A stretch of 64,000 bases of DNA from Strigamia acuminata (taxonomy: Eukaryota > Arthropoda > Chilopoda > Geophilomorpha > Linotaeniidae), in NCBI GenBank assembly GCA_949358305.1, contig OX442320.1, forward strand, positions 5,534,259 through 5,598,258. The letters are read 5' to 3'. Positions 22,101-44,045 of this stretch are shown here, one piece after another. The position numbers and the translations under genes are program-made. Positions within the stretch are counted from its first letter, which is position 1; each line of letters starts with the position of its first letter. The notes beneath the pieces were generated by a model that worked only from the letters and a program-made list of their open reading frames with translations, was not told the origin of the DNA and searched no databases.

Positions 22101-24374
22101 TCACTAACCCTAAACCTAACCCTAAACTCTTAGCGGTCAATTTGTTGTTGTTTCAGGGTTGCCAACAATTTACTTCACAAATGGCGGCAAATTCAAATCT
22201 TGCGTTATTTTTGGAACACCCTTTATAAGTAATTTTTTCGACTAATTATTCATTAAATCGTCTTAAGCACCAATTTTATGAACCAATTAGTCGCTAAATC
22301 AATACATTTTTCATCAGTAATTCATTCAAATGGACCTTCGACTCCGTCTTCCTTTGAGCTTCGAATTGCGCTCTGGCGATCGACTTTTGCTTCGACTCGA
22401 CCGGTGCCCCGACCTGGACCGACTGCGTGACTTATGCCGCGTTCTTTCCTTGTGCCTCTCTTCATCCGGACTCGTCTTCATGTTTGCCTGTTGGAATAAT
22501 GGGCTTCTTTCAGGGAAACAACGCAAAAAGTGTTAGTATGGCATCGAAATCAAAAGAATTCAAACAAATCACTTGAAAACACACAAAAATAAAACGATTT
22601 TTCACGTCTAATTTAGCCATAACATCTTTCTCTTCTCTCTCTCTTTTTATAAACTCCTGTTTAAAACTTCCGTGATTGTCAACACCCGATTCGATGCTTA
22701 AATCGCTTAAAATTTGAAACTCACTCCAAAATTGACAACCGCAGAAGTGTTAAACAGCTTAAATATAATTTGAAAATAAAAATACAGTGGCTACGTACCT
22801 GTTGATTAATCAATTGCCCATTTGCAGCTTCCCTTGTCGTGATTTCAGCATTTACAGTGCAGTCAAGTTCACGCTAATCCATGCATATGTTCATATTTAC
22901 AAATGTATGTTAATATTTTAAGTAAAACTAGCTTGTCTCAGTACTCTAACATCATCGATATTATCATAAACTTGTATGTAAATGTATATATTTGCGAACT
23001 CGGTCCATTTCGTCCGCGGACGTTTCGACGATTAAGACTAATCGCGCGTCAACTTCCGGAACATTTCCGGCAGACAAAAAGACTACCGTAATTCCGCAAT
23101 TAAGAGTCGCCCTCGAATTCCAGGTTGTTATACTCTGGCCATGTGTAAGTTTGGCCTAACTCCGAGCCTCATAACTCACTCTGTGCTGCCACCAGGAAAA
23201 ATAATTCATAGTTTATTGCTTGCTTCTTCCAGAAATCTTAGAACATTCCCTTACTATTTTCAGATCGTTTGCAATCCTGGTGTTTGGATCTATTTTCTTG
23301 TATCACTACACCAGAGAAAAGGCTCGGAGTTAGGCCAAACTTACACATGGCCAGAGTATATTCGATAAATTGCAGATTGTTTATGTGTATTACGTTAAAC
23401 ATTTGGAATAAAAGCCGCGGCTCTTAATCACCGACGTACGGTATTCTGGGGCCAGGGCCACCTTAACCATTGGGCTAACTGGGCTGCAGCTCAGGAGCGC
23501 CTCCTATGAAGGGTCTTCATAAATGTTCACATATAACTTGTAAATTTAAAAATAATTTTATTAGTCCAGGGCGCTGAAGTGTTAAGACGGCCCTGCAAAC
23601 GATCGGTTCAAAAAGGCTTCTAGCTAAGCAATCACACTTGAGATATCGGAGGAGAGTCACTCTTGTGTGCGGCATTTTTTTCTAAAAGGGGGCTAGGGCC
23701 CTTCCTAGATCCCGACGAGCCTAACTATATCGATTTTCTTGAAGATATGCTGTTTTTTTCCTCTTAACTTCTGAAAATGTATCGTCGGCGAAACGTCCGT
23801 TGACGATTTGTCCAAAGCCCGTATTTCATATTTATCCATATATATACATTATTTTCCACTTTTAAATTAACAGACTGCAGTTTATAATCAATATACACCA
23901 CCTTCAACATACCTTTTCGTACTTTAATGATGTGGGCTTGCTCGTACCGTCATCCACTGTTAAAATATTTTTGTTATTAATTTTTTGTTTATTTATTTTG
24001 ATTTTTTTTGTGTTAATTTTTAGTGATTTTTTGATTTTTATTTACCAACTGCGTGTTTTTTGCTCTTTTTTCTTTCTTCGCCATTCGTGCGATCTTGTTG
24101 GACGTCGGTGGAAATGATCTCGGGGTTGATTTCGCACTGGAATTTGAAGAAAAATTGAGAATTTGTGCGATTTTCTCCAGCGCAGTGCGAAGGAACAGAT
24201 TCAATAATGGCGGCGGTATGAATATGTTTACTTCGCTGCGAAGGCGCTGTATAAGTTTTACACCGTCATTTTTAAATGTTTTGATTTGTTTTATACCTTC
24301 TTGGTGTTGGTTGAAGCAGGTGGGATTTCGGTGGTGTCCGCTTCGTCGCTCCCATAGCCCGCAAGAGCATCCAT
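19137..24374 (-). CDS. RSRC2: Arginine/serine-rich coiled-coil protein 2
   Basis: Eight phase-consistent exons: 24297-24374, 24046-24136, 23913-23956, 22799-22873, 22336-22487, 21085-21524, 19917-20158, 19137-19433. They total 1419 nt (472 residues). The first four exons (start MDALAGYGSDE) are my inference from splice sites and phase. The rest is recognisable: a long RS-dipeptide domain, then KYYNPAAVNPMKYAEQ, KFRKLMGIK and the ending RMSTHTHRGVGLGFSS, all hallmarks of RSRC2. It is a nuclear SR-like protein with a poorly defined role in RNA processing. The donor after 21085 must be GC. The GT four bases further on shifts the next exon out of the conserved frame. Introns hold a nested transposon pair (23084-23443), a transposase relic (21814-21924) and two arrays. 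Confidence 0.92.
19440..19880. repeat. RSRC2 intron array, about 31-bp unit
   Basis: About 14 copies of a unit built on GGTCTAAATCCATTTAAAAT plus CGGTTAAAAAT. Read in the gene's sense it repeats GGATTTAG, a 3'-splice-site-like word. Confidence 0.9.
20180..21050. repeat. RSRC2 intron array (AATCGATTTTTTAATCAGTA type), split by a transposon
   Basis: The same repeat family occurs on both sides of the element at 20439-20718, so the element inserted into a pre-existing array. The inverted words AATCGATT make the unit locally palindromic. Confidence 0.9.
20439..20718. mobile_element. TIR element with TA target site, 280 bp
   Basis: CCGTACCGCCCCGTTTAAAC at the left matches GTTTAAACGAGGCGGTACGG at the right, with CGCCCGGG continuing inward. 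TA dinucleotides at both edges fit a Tc1/mariner-class MITE. The interior is GC-rich (GCGCCGG words), unlike its surroundings. Confidence 0.9.
21814..21924 (+). pseudogene. Mariner-type transposase relic
   Basis: The plus-strand frame reads WPPRSCDLTPLEFFLWGYLN then SKVYVNKPTTTRALQF to a stop. This is the well-known catalytic-domain segment of the Tc1/mariner DDE/D family (R/S-P/C-DLTPLDFFLWG), cut short at both ends. The downstream bases 21925-21990 look like the decayed continuation in another frame. It sits in an RSRC2 intron. Confidence 0.85.
21970..22125. repeat. Short tandem duplication, about 44 bp
   Basis: A unit beginning ACACGTTGTTGTATCCAGTA and ending ACCAACCCTAA occurs two and a half times. 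It runs into a short CCCTAA-rich patch at 22105-22130. Confidence 0.85.
23084..23443. mobile_element. Outer TACCGTA-type TIR element, interrupted
   Basis: TACCGTA at the left and TACGGTA at the right. Inner matching blocks are ATTAAGAGTCGCCCTCGAAT and AGCCGCGGCTCTTAATC. It is split by the complete 228-bp element at 23131-23358. A diverged relative is at 56101-56347. Confidence 0.85.
23131..23358. mobile_element. CTCTGGCCATG-type MITE, copy A, nested
   Basis: Near-perfect terminal inverted repeats of about 40 bp (TACTCTGGCCATGTGTAAGT at the left, its complement at the right), bordered by TATA/TA. It is inserted inside the element 23084-23443. Copy B is at 61065-61314. Confidence 0.95.
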
Positions 24375-24634
24375 AGCGAAAAATCAAACAATAAAATCGC
24401 TGGTTGTCCTCGACAAGAAAGGAACTGTCGCATGTAATGATTAGCGCGCATGCGTGGATTCTAGCGCCCGCACGATGCCCATTGATAAATAATTTGACGA
24501 CTTGTGGGATGTTTTTTATCTGTCGATTTAAATTTTATTAAAATTTAATTTCATGTGAATGTATGAGTTCGTGTTGTTTGATACAATATTATGTACAATT
24601 TAGAATTAAAATTGTGTGGTTAAAACAAAGGATG

Positions 24635-26861
24635 TCACGAAGAGCGCCGTCTGATGGTGAATTTTCCTTTTTGAAGTTGCGACACGAAAATCCGCACTTT
24701 GGAATTATCGAGTGTTTTCCGCACCCAAACCTACAAAAAAAAATTAAAATTATCGTAAAAATTGTTAATAAAGTGGCTGAAGCAACTGGATGAGCTGCTT
24801 CGACCGTAAATTGGGTTTACGGCTTAAAAACAGCATTTTTACGCCGTTTTTCGTCCAAGAGACAAATTATAGCACTTGAAATGCATTTTTTTAATTAAAA
24901 AGATCATTTTTACATCAAAATAGCCCATTTAAGTGCATAAAATTTTAATTCTGCATCAAAAATGCAATATTTTTATATTACGATTAATATTTTCACCAAA
25001 AATGCAATATTTTCATACTAAAATCAATCTTTGCACAAGAAATGCAATATTTTCATACTAAAATAAATTTTTGCACCAAAAATGCAATATTTTCATACTA
25101 AAATCAATCTTTGCACCAAAAATGCAATATTTTCATACGAAAATCAATTTTTGCACCAAAAATGCAATATTTTCATACTAAAATTAATTTTTGCACACGA
25201 AATGCAATTTTTCCACGAGAAAATCAACTTATTTGCACCTAAAAATTCAAATTTTTACCTCAGTTGCTGCAACTGTGGAAATAACTCCACTAAACTTCCC
25301 AGTTTCTTTCGAATCGACGTACACAGTTTGCCCTCTATGAAACCTACAAAACAACACAAATTAATCCCACAATTCCACCAAAAAAACACCAAAAAACCCT
25401 CTTACGATCGCTTATCGTAGCACAATCTCCCATCTTCGATCTTAACCTCATATTGGAAGCTTTCCGGCGAATTCACTGTACTTTCTGCATAAAATTCCAG
25501 CAAATCAACACCAAAACAAACGTTTACCAAGCACAATGACAAATACCTATTACGGCCTTTTTCATTGGCAGAATCGGCTTCCCCTTGTTGATGATCTTCA
25601 AGTCCTCCATCACTGCATTTTCGTCCAACGTGAACTGAAGCTGCGGTAACAAACAATTAAGAAAATCATCATAAAAACACGAATTTCATCGTTTATTACA
25701 TGTTTCAATATGAAAAGGATATCTGGCGACGTTTTCCGGCGTTTTTCCGGCAGCGGAATCGGATCGTTGGGGCGTCGCCGCAGTTTCCGAGTCGTAACGG
25801 GTTTTACTTCCATTGAATCTGCTAAGAGAATGCAATTTTTCAAGATTTTTTCTACATTTTTCAACATTTTTCTATATTTTTCAAAATTTTTCAACGGTTT
25901 TCAACATTTTAGCAATATTTGTCAACATAGTTCAATGTTTTTCAACGTTTTTGCAACGATTTGTCAACATTTTTCCATGTATTTTCCACATTTTTGATCA
26001 TTTTCAATGTTTTCTCAACATTTTTTCCACATTTTTGATCATTTTCAATGTTTTCTCAACATTTTTCAACGTTTTTTCCACATTTTTCCACATTTTTCAT
26101 CGTTTCTCAACATTTTTATCCATTTATTCAATTTCAACGAGATAAATTCACCTCCAGTGAGCTCAATCGTTGTTCTTTCACTCTCAATCATCCTCCTCTT
26201 GTCCTCCAACTCGACCAAAAGCGTTTCCCGCAATTCCACTTTCTTCTCATCCAAATCAATATCAGCAAAGTGTTTTTCCTTCTCGTATTCGTCTTTAACT
26301 CGCTGCATCTAATCAAATCCACAAAAAAACACCAATCAGCCCCATCCGATCCAACCCAACCAAAAACCAAACAAATACCTCGTATTCCCGGAATATTTCC
26401 GCCAATTTCAATCGCTCTTTATACGCAAACTCGAGTTTTTTCAGCCGTTTGTTGTAGTCGGTGTGACAGCCTTCTTCCAATTGGTTCAGCTGGTATTTAA
26501 GATTTGATAGTTTGTCCTGGTAAAACCTAGAGTTAAATCGGTTTAGTTTGTGGCGAATTGCGTCGTTTTTTCGTTGGATTTACTGTTCTTTGAGCTCGCT
26601 GTATTCTTCTTCTTGTTTGACCATGTCCGTTTCGCTGGCATCTTCGGTGTCTGGAAAAAAATAGAGTTTTGGGGATTTTTAGTGATTTTTGGGGGGTTTT
26701 GAGGGTTGGTTTGGGTTTTAGTCACCTTCGTCCGATTCTTGGTCGTCGAAATCGCGACAATCGTCATAATCGATGCTGTTTTCGTCGTCGAAATCGTATT
26801 CATCCTTCATGGTGTTTGGGATGCCAAATGGCCGCTGTTCCATACTGCGCGTAGTCGCCAT
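24635..26861 (-). CDS. SUDS3: Sin3 histone deacetylase complex subunit SDS3
   Basis: Nine exons: 26726-26861, 26584-26650, 26379-26526, 26152-26308, 25700-25818, 25547-25640, 25406-25484, 25259-25343, 24635-24730. They total 981 nt (326 residues; human is 328). An acidic N-terminus with TEDASETD is followed by the Sds3-like coiled coil ([18 protein letters not shown] to [18 protein letters not shown]). The block [20 protein letters not shown] comes next, then [20 protein letters not shown] and the ending TIRRRSS. It is a scaffold and dimerisation subunit of the Sin3-HDAC corepressor in the nucleus. An in-frame ATG at 26810 could also serve as start, 17 codons downstream. The sixth exon ends at the GT following GTAATAG, because an earlier GT breaks the frame. 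RSRC2 starts 261 bp downstream on the same strand. Confidence 0.96.
24890..25258. repeat. SUDS3 intron array, 40-bp unit
   Basis: About eight copies of a unit containing AAAATGCAATATTTTCATAC and AAAATCAATTTTTGCACC. A and T runs are spaced at about 10-11 bp. Confidence 0.88.
25830..26130. repeat. SUDS3 intron array, TTTTTCAACATTTTT words
   Basis: Loose repeats of about 10-16 bp, with a duplicated 40-bp block (TTTTTGATCATTTTCAATGT and following) near 25990-26060. They generate several phenylalanine-rich artificial open frames. Confidence 0.85.
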
Positions 26862-27276
26862 CGATGGGTTTGAATTCGGGTTTGTTTATTGTTTTTTTTA
26901 TTGTTTTTTTTTTTTTTTAGAGATAGGATTTTTTTTAATAAAAATTTATGTTTTATTTATTTTTAAATTAAATTATTAATTTGATGTTTGTGGTTTGATT
27001 GAGTTTTGTTTTAAATTTAAAGTCGTGTGGGATGTTGATGCACCGTCGTGCCATCTCGAGTGAAATTGTAAAGGTTATGCAGTTTACTGTTTTTTTTTTG
27101 TTTAGTTTTATAATAATAACGTAATAAATTGATTTATTTCACGAATTCCGTTTATTTTAACGTCATTCAATTAATACACACAAAAAAATATGAAATAAAA
27201 CTAAAAAAAAAATAAAAAATTTAAAATGATGATGTTTCGATCAGCCTACCGTAGTTCATTGTAAAATCGCACCGCC
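26862..27276. promoter_or_regulatory. Head-to-head promoter interval, SUDS3 / CCDC86
   Basis: 415 bp of AT-rich sequence lie between divergent start codons. There is a poly-T run at 26890-26920. No TATA box or other clear site was seen. Confidence 0.5.
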
Positions 27277-27836
27277 ATGAAGCCACAAATTAAAAGCAAA
27301 GAAATCGTCGTAAAAGATACTTTAAGAGGCAAACCCAAGTCAGGACGAATATGGAAAACCGTTAAAAAAAGGTATAGCGTTCGGTAAATCGTAATTAATC
27401 TGCAATAAATTAAAATGGTGAAAAAATATTTCAGGTTTTCTTCGATTAACAACGTGAAACCACTGAAAAGCACATGGAAAAAGAAAGTGGAGCAACGAAT
27501 GGATTTAAAACAAACAAAAGACCATGCACGACGACTCAAAGAAGCCAGAAATAAAGGCTTACAAGTATTAATAAAAATTTAAAAAGAAAAAATGAGAAAA
27601 AAATGACGTTTTAACCGTTTTTTATGCGAATTCCGAAGGAAAAACGAGAAAGACAGGAAGAAAACAAGAGAAGAAGACTAGAGAACGAGAAAAAATCCGA
27701 AATAGTGCAATCGGTAAATGAAAAAAAGCATTTAATCGACAATAATTTAACGTTTTTCGTCCAATTTCAGGTGAAAAACGTGCGGAAATTGAGGCGAATG
27801 TCAAAAAAACAATTTCGAGCCATCCAGAAACGATGA
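27277..27836 (+). CDS. CCDC86: Coiled-coil domain protein 86 (Cgr1-like nucleolar protein)
   Basis: Four exons: 27277-27371, 27435-27564, 27639-27713, 27771-27836. They sum to 366 nt (121 residues). The short, very basic protein has the Cgr1 signature in order: RGKPKSGRIWK, KPLKSTWKKKVEQRMDLKQT, DHARRLKEARNKG, then an ERQEENKRRRLENEKKSEIV helix and KLRRMSKKQFRAIQKR. Yeast Cgr1 is needed for 60S pre-rRNA processing; the vertebrate protein is nucleolar and on the mitotic chromosome surface. The long acidic N-terminus of vertebrate CCDC86 is absent, so this copy resembles the compact fungal and invertebrate form. The third exon uses an unusual acceptor context (TTCCGAAG). The FBXO39-like gene begins 232 bp downstream on the same strand. 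Confidence 0.93.
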
Positions 27837-28068
27837 AAATGTATAAAAATATATAAAACACGTGATTTAAAGATTCTTACATTGTTTATTTACTACTAAA
27901 ACAACACAACAATGCGAAAAAGGACGAAAAACACGCGAAAACTCGCATTTTGTTAGAAACCAAGATGGCGGCCAGATGATGGGTGGAAGGATGGTCTAAC
28001 AATTTTTAATTTTTTGTATCCATTTTTTTTTAATCGACTCGCAATTCGGCGTAATTTCGTCGCTGACG

Positions 28069-30482
28069 ATGGAAGTGGACGATGCGGAAGAATCTTGTTG
28101 GCAAAACCTTCCACCCGTGATCTTGACGGAGATTTTCTCCAAGTTGTCGCTGTCGGAGAGATTCAGCGCGTCGCTCGTGTGTCGATGTTGGTCGCAGGCG
28201 TTTCGCGCACCCCAGATTTGGCGAAGTTTCACGTTCCAGTTCGAAGGGAGCTCGTTCCTGCCGTCGTACGACCAAAAAGCCGTCCAGTTTGCCAGGAAAT
28301 TCGGTGCGCATGTGCGAAAACTCGAAATATCGTGTCGGAGACCGTCGTATATCGGATGCCGACGTGTGAATGGGAAAATCACGTCGTTTTTCTCGCTGTA
28401 AATGAGTTTTTTCTGTTTTTTTCGACGCGTTTTGACGAAAATTTGATTTTTTTCGATTTTTCGATTTTTCAATTTTGATATTTTTGATTTTTCGATTTTT
28501 CGATATTTTTTTAGGCTTCGAAGTAAGTCGCAGTTGAGTCATTTGTGCATTCGGGATTTTAATTTCAAGCGGAATTGGCGGCACGAAGGAGCGTGTCAGA
28601 AGATAATTACGAGCGTGGAGCAGTTTTTGAAGATGCAGTTTAAGCTGGGGGTGCTGGATTTGAGAGCTATGGACGTTAAGCTGGTTGCTGCGGTTCGCTT
28701 GTTGAAGGCTGCCCTTTCGCATTGCTCGGCAACGGTCAGGGTGCTGCAGTTGGAAGATTTTATTACTCCGCGGGAAGAAGTGTTGAGTTTTATTTTGCAA
28801 TTAACTAATAAATGGAGTTTTGCAACTAATAAATGCAATTTTGCAACTAATAAATGCAATTTTGCAACTAATAAATGCAATTTTGCAACTAATAAATGCA
28901 ACTTTGCAACTAATAAATGCAGTTTTGCAACTAATAAATAGTTTTGCATTTAAAATGCTATATTTCTATCAATAGATGGATTTTGAAAGTAATAAATGGC
29001 ATTTTACCAAATAAAATGCTATTTTTTGAGTAATAATGGCAGTTTTGCAACTAAAAAATGCATTTTTGCAAGTAAAAAATGCATTTTGCAAGTAAAAAAT
29101 GCATTTTTGCAAGTAAAAAATGCATTTTTGCAACTAATAAATGCATTTTTGCAACTAATAAATAGTTTTGCAACTAAAAAATGCATTTTTGCGACTAATA
29201 AATACATTTTTGCTGCTAAATTGTCATTTTTTCAAGTAATGAGGGCATTTTTCAACTAATATATGCTGGAAAAAAAAAATAGATACTCTAAAAATTCATT
29301 TTTTTCAATTAAAAAACTCATTGTCAACTTCTTGAATTTCTAGGAACGAACAGTTCAAGCATTTGATGAACGAATGGAGAATCTTGTATTCAGTATCTCT
29401 CAACTACTCCATGCTGGACGACGATTTTCTCACCAGTCTGATCAAAAACAACGCGAAGAGCCTGAAGAAGCTGAACATCAAATGCCGGCAGAAGGAACAT
29501 TTCCAACACACAATTTCCAATTACATGTGGATAAATGCGCTCAAATTATGTCCCGACTTGAAAATCACTCTAATAATTGGTTAAATTAATAATTAATTAA
29601 TTAAGTAAGTAAATAATTAATTAATAATCAATTATCCTTTAGACCGAATCCCGCGCTTCTATGAATTCAAACATTTACTGCAGAAGAATTTGCCTCTACA
29701 AAATCTCAAATTCTGGACCGGTTACCAAGAAGACGAAGAATATTGGGGTTTGGTCGAATTTGCGACGTTTTTGAAAGCCAATTTTGCTAGTACACTCGGT
29801 AAAATGCATTCATCGAACGTTTTTTTTACATTTCTAACGTTTGTTTGTTTTTGTTTTTTTTTTAAAGAGACGATCGTGTTTGAAATCGAAGACCATTTTG
29901 AATTTATAGACAACGCTTTGGTCGATTTAGTATCATCTTGTTTCAAGTTGTCGGAAATTGAAATCACCGGTGTGCTGCATCTCATTACTGTGGATGTTTT
30001 ATGTTCAATCATCACGGAACCAAAATCAGGTTATTTTTAAGTTTTATTTTGCTTGCTACTGGCAATTTTTAGTTGAATTTGTGATCTTTAGGTGATTTTT
30101 GTAATTTTTAGATGATTTTTGTGATTTTTATTTGCTTTTTGTGATGATTTTTGTGATTTTTAGATGATTTTTGTGATTTTTATTTGCTTTTTGTGATTTT
30201 TAGATGATTTTTGTGATTTTTTACTTTATTTTTGTGATTTTTTACTTTATTTTTGTGATTTTGTTCCTGATTTTTGTGATTTTGTTCTTGATTTTTGTGA
30301 TTTTTTTGTATATTTATGTTAAATTTTGTGATTTTTCTTTAGGGGTTTGTAAAATGCATTTGATGCTGAGCGGTCTCGCTGAGAATGACATATTACTATT
30401 GCACGACATCAAAGCGAAACATCAGCCCAAAATAATGGAGAAAAAAATAGATTTTCATTATACGACCGATTGGGTGTCTTGA
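28069..30482 (+). CDS. F-box only protein 39-like
   Basis: Six exons: 28069-28397, 28515-28779, 29354-29579, 29643-29798, 29868-30029, 30343-30482, giving 425 residues (human FBXO39 is 442). An N-terminal F-box (residues about 10-55: CWQNLPPVILTEIFSKLSLS, then SASLVCRCWSQAF and the IW of the motif) precedes leucine-rich repeats. The pattern SLNYSMLDDDFLTSLIKNNA then KSLKKLNIKC matches the FBXO39/FBXO33 branch. It would be a substrate receptor of an SCF (SKP1-CUL1-F-box) ubiquitin ligase. The join between exons 2 and 3 is uncertain. The alternative 28796 (GC donor) to 29344 also keeps frame and gives 434 residues. The intron between them and the one before exon 6 are repeat arrays. An AATAAA lies just after the stop. 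Confidence 0.85.
28797..29260. repeat. FBXO39-like intron arrays, two 21-bp families
   Basis: 28800-28940 repeats AACTAATAAATGCAATTTTG plus C. 29035-29220 repeats AAGTAAAAAATGCATTTTTG plus C. The two units are relatives and give artificial open frames of NKCNFAT type. Confidence 0.9.
30060..30340. repeat. FBXO39-like intron array, GATTTTTGTGATTTTTAGAT
   Basis: T-runs recur at about 10-bp spacing in units of 10-21 bp just upstream of the last exon. Several units contain TTTTTAG, identical to a 3' splice-site core. Confidence 0.88.
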
Positions 30483-31266
30483 TTTACACAATAAAATATT
30501 TTTACATGGATGGGTTTGGTTAATTGGTTAATTTTGAATTTTTTCATGAAAAATTTGCATTTTCTTCTAGAAATTCGGCACAAACCGAAAATTAGTAATT
30601 TTTTACCAAAACGAATTAGATATTACCATAATCTCTGATCAATTAATTCGTACCTTTCCCATGAAAGGACGTCTCGGAGTGTTGCTCTCTGTGGTCGCAA
30701 GAAAAAGCGGTTCCGCGCCATTTTAAATAATTCGCCAAAAACATGGCGCCATCTCGGACTATTAAGAAGAACTTGCAAAGTTTTAATGAATTCCGATAGG
30801 TTATCTTACTACAAGAAACAAAAATGACGAAATTAATTCATTTTTAAAGGCTTTTAAACTTTATTCATTTTCATTAATAAAATTGAGAAGAAATCAGTCA
30901 ATTTTACATTACAAAAAAACTTTATGTATAGTATAGGCCACTCAAGCTCGTATAGAAAAATATTGGCGCTATCTCGGGCTGTTTCTACGAACTTGCAAAT
31001 TTCCGATTAATATCAGTGATAAAGTGCAAATCTTTTACGAAGCAGTAGCTTACTTCAGATATCCCTCAATCACTATTTTACAAAAAGTCACCATATGCTT
31101 TGCTTGACAGTCCCAGCAAGTGATGATGTTTACTTGACAAGTTTTTATTTTAAATTCTTTATTTTATTGAAAAATAAAAAATGTTTAAGAAATATTTTGA
31201 AGACAATACACGTTTTATTAACTTTACACGTTACAAATCCGTTAATGATAAAAAAAAATAACCAAA
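30483..31266. other. Convergent intergenic segment, no gene
   Basis: Between the tails of the F-box gene and PRPF8. Two degenerate copies of a motif containing TGGCGC(C/T)ATCTCGG and GAACTTGCAAA lie at about 30740-30785 and 30963-31003. Otherwise it is AT-rich and unique. Confidence 0.65.
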
Positions 31267-43477
<12,211 letters not shown>

Positions 43478-44045
43478 TTTGTGGCCTGCAAAATATTAAC
43501 TAAAAAAAAGACGAAGAAAAAATTTAAATAAAATTTGAATTTTAAGCCTAACAAAAGCGCCTCAGTAAAGAATTACGCTTTGTATCAAATGAATGTGATT
43601 TGTGGATGCTTTAGTTAAATAAAATTGTGGTGAAAGTGAAATTTTATACTTACAAGCACAAATTTGCGAGGATTATCGAAACAACGACCAAACAGAATGT
43701 GATAAGCGCGCACAAAACGTTGTTGTTACGATTGCACCGGGTATTCAAGTAGCCTTGGCACCGGTCACATCAGCGCCATCAGTGTGTAGTGAGAGATTAC
43801 GGCGCTTTTGAAAACTTCCGTGTTTAATCACGAATGGCGCCACCTATCACCTAAAAATCAATAATGAATCCAGACGACGACGAAAAGCGCTTATAATCGA
43901 CGTAAAAACCACTTTAGAACCGTATAAATTAATCGAGAAGAGATATAGTTAAGTATTTTCTCATTTTAGATACAAATTTAATGTTAGATCGTAATTTTTT
44001 AATTTTTTTCCTTTCCAGGTTTCCATTTTCGTTAAAAGCCTCAAC
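43478..44045. promoter_or_regulatory. Head-to-head promoter interval, PRPF8 / LZTR1
   Basis: 568 bp hold both 5' leaders. On the minus side a donor (GTAAGTAT) near 43652 and an acceptor just before the PRPF8 ATG imply a leader intron. On the plus side an acceptor (CCTTTCCAG at about 44019) implies a non-coding first exon for LZTR1. The core near 43730-43830 is less AT-rich. Confidence 0.6.

Noticed and set aside
22105-22135. Interstitial telomere-like CCCTAA repeats
   Set aside because: Only four or five imperfect units, continuous with a 44-bp tandem duplication; not a telomere remnant with any confidence.
28797-28950. CRISPR-like regular repeats (also at 16130 and 37110)
   Set aside because: Units are contiguous with no unique spacers, are AT-rich and lie in eukaryotic introns; ordinary tandem arrays.
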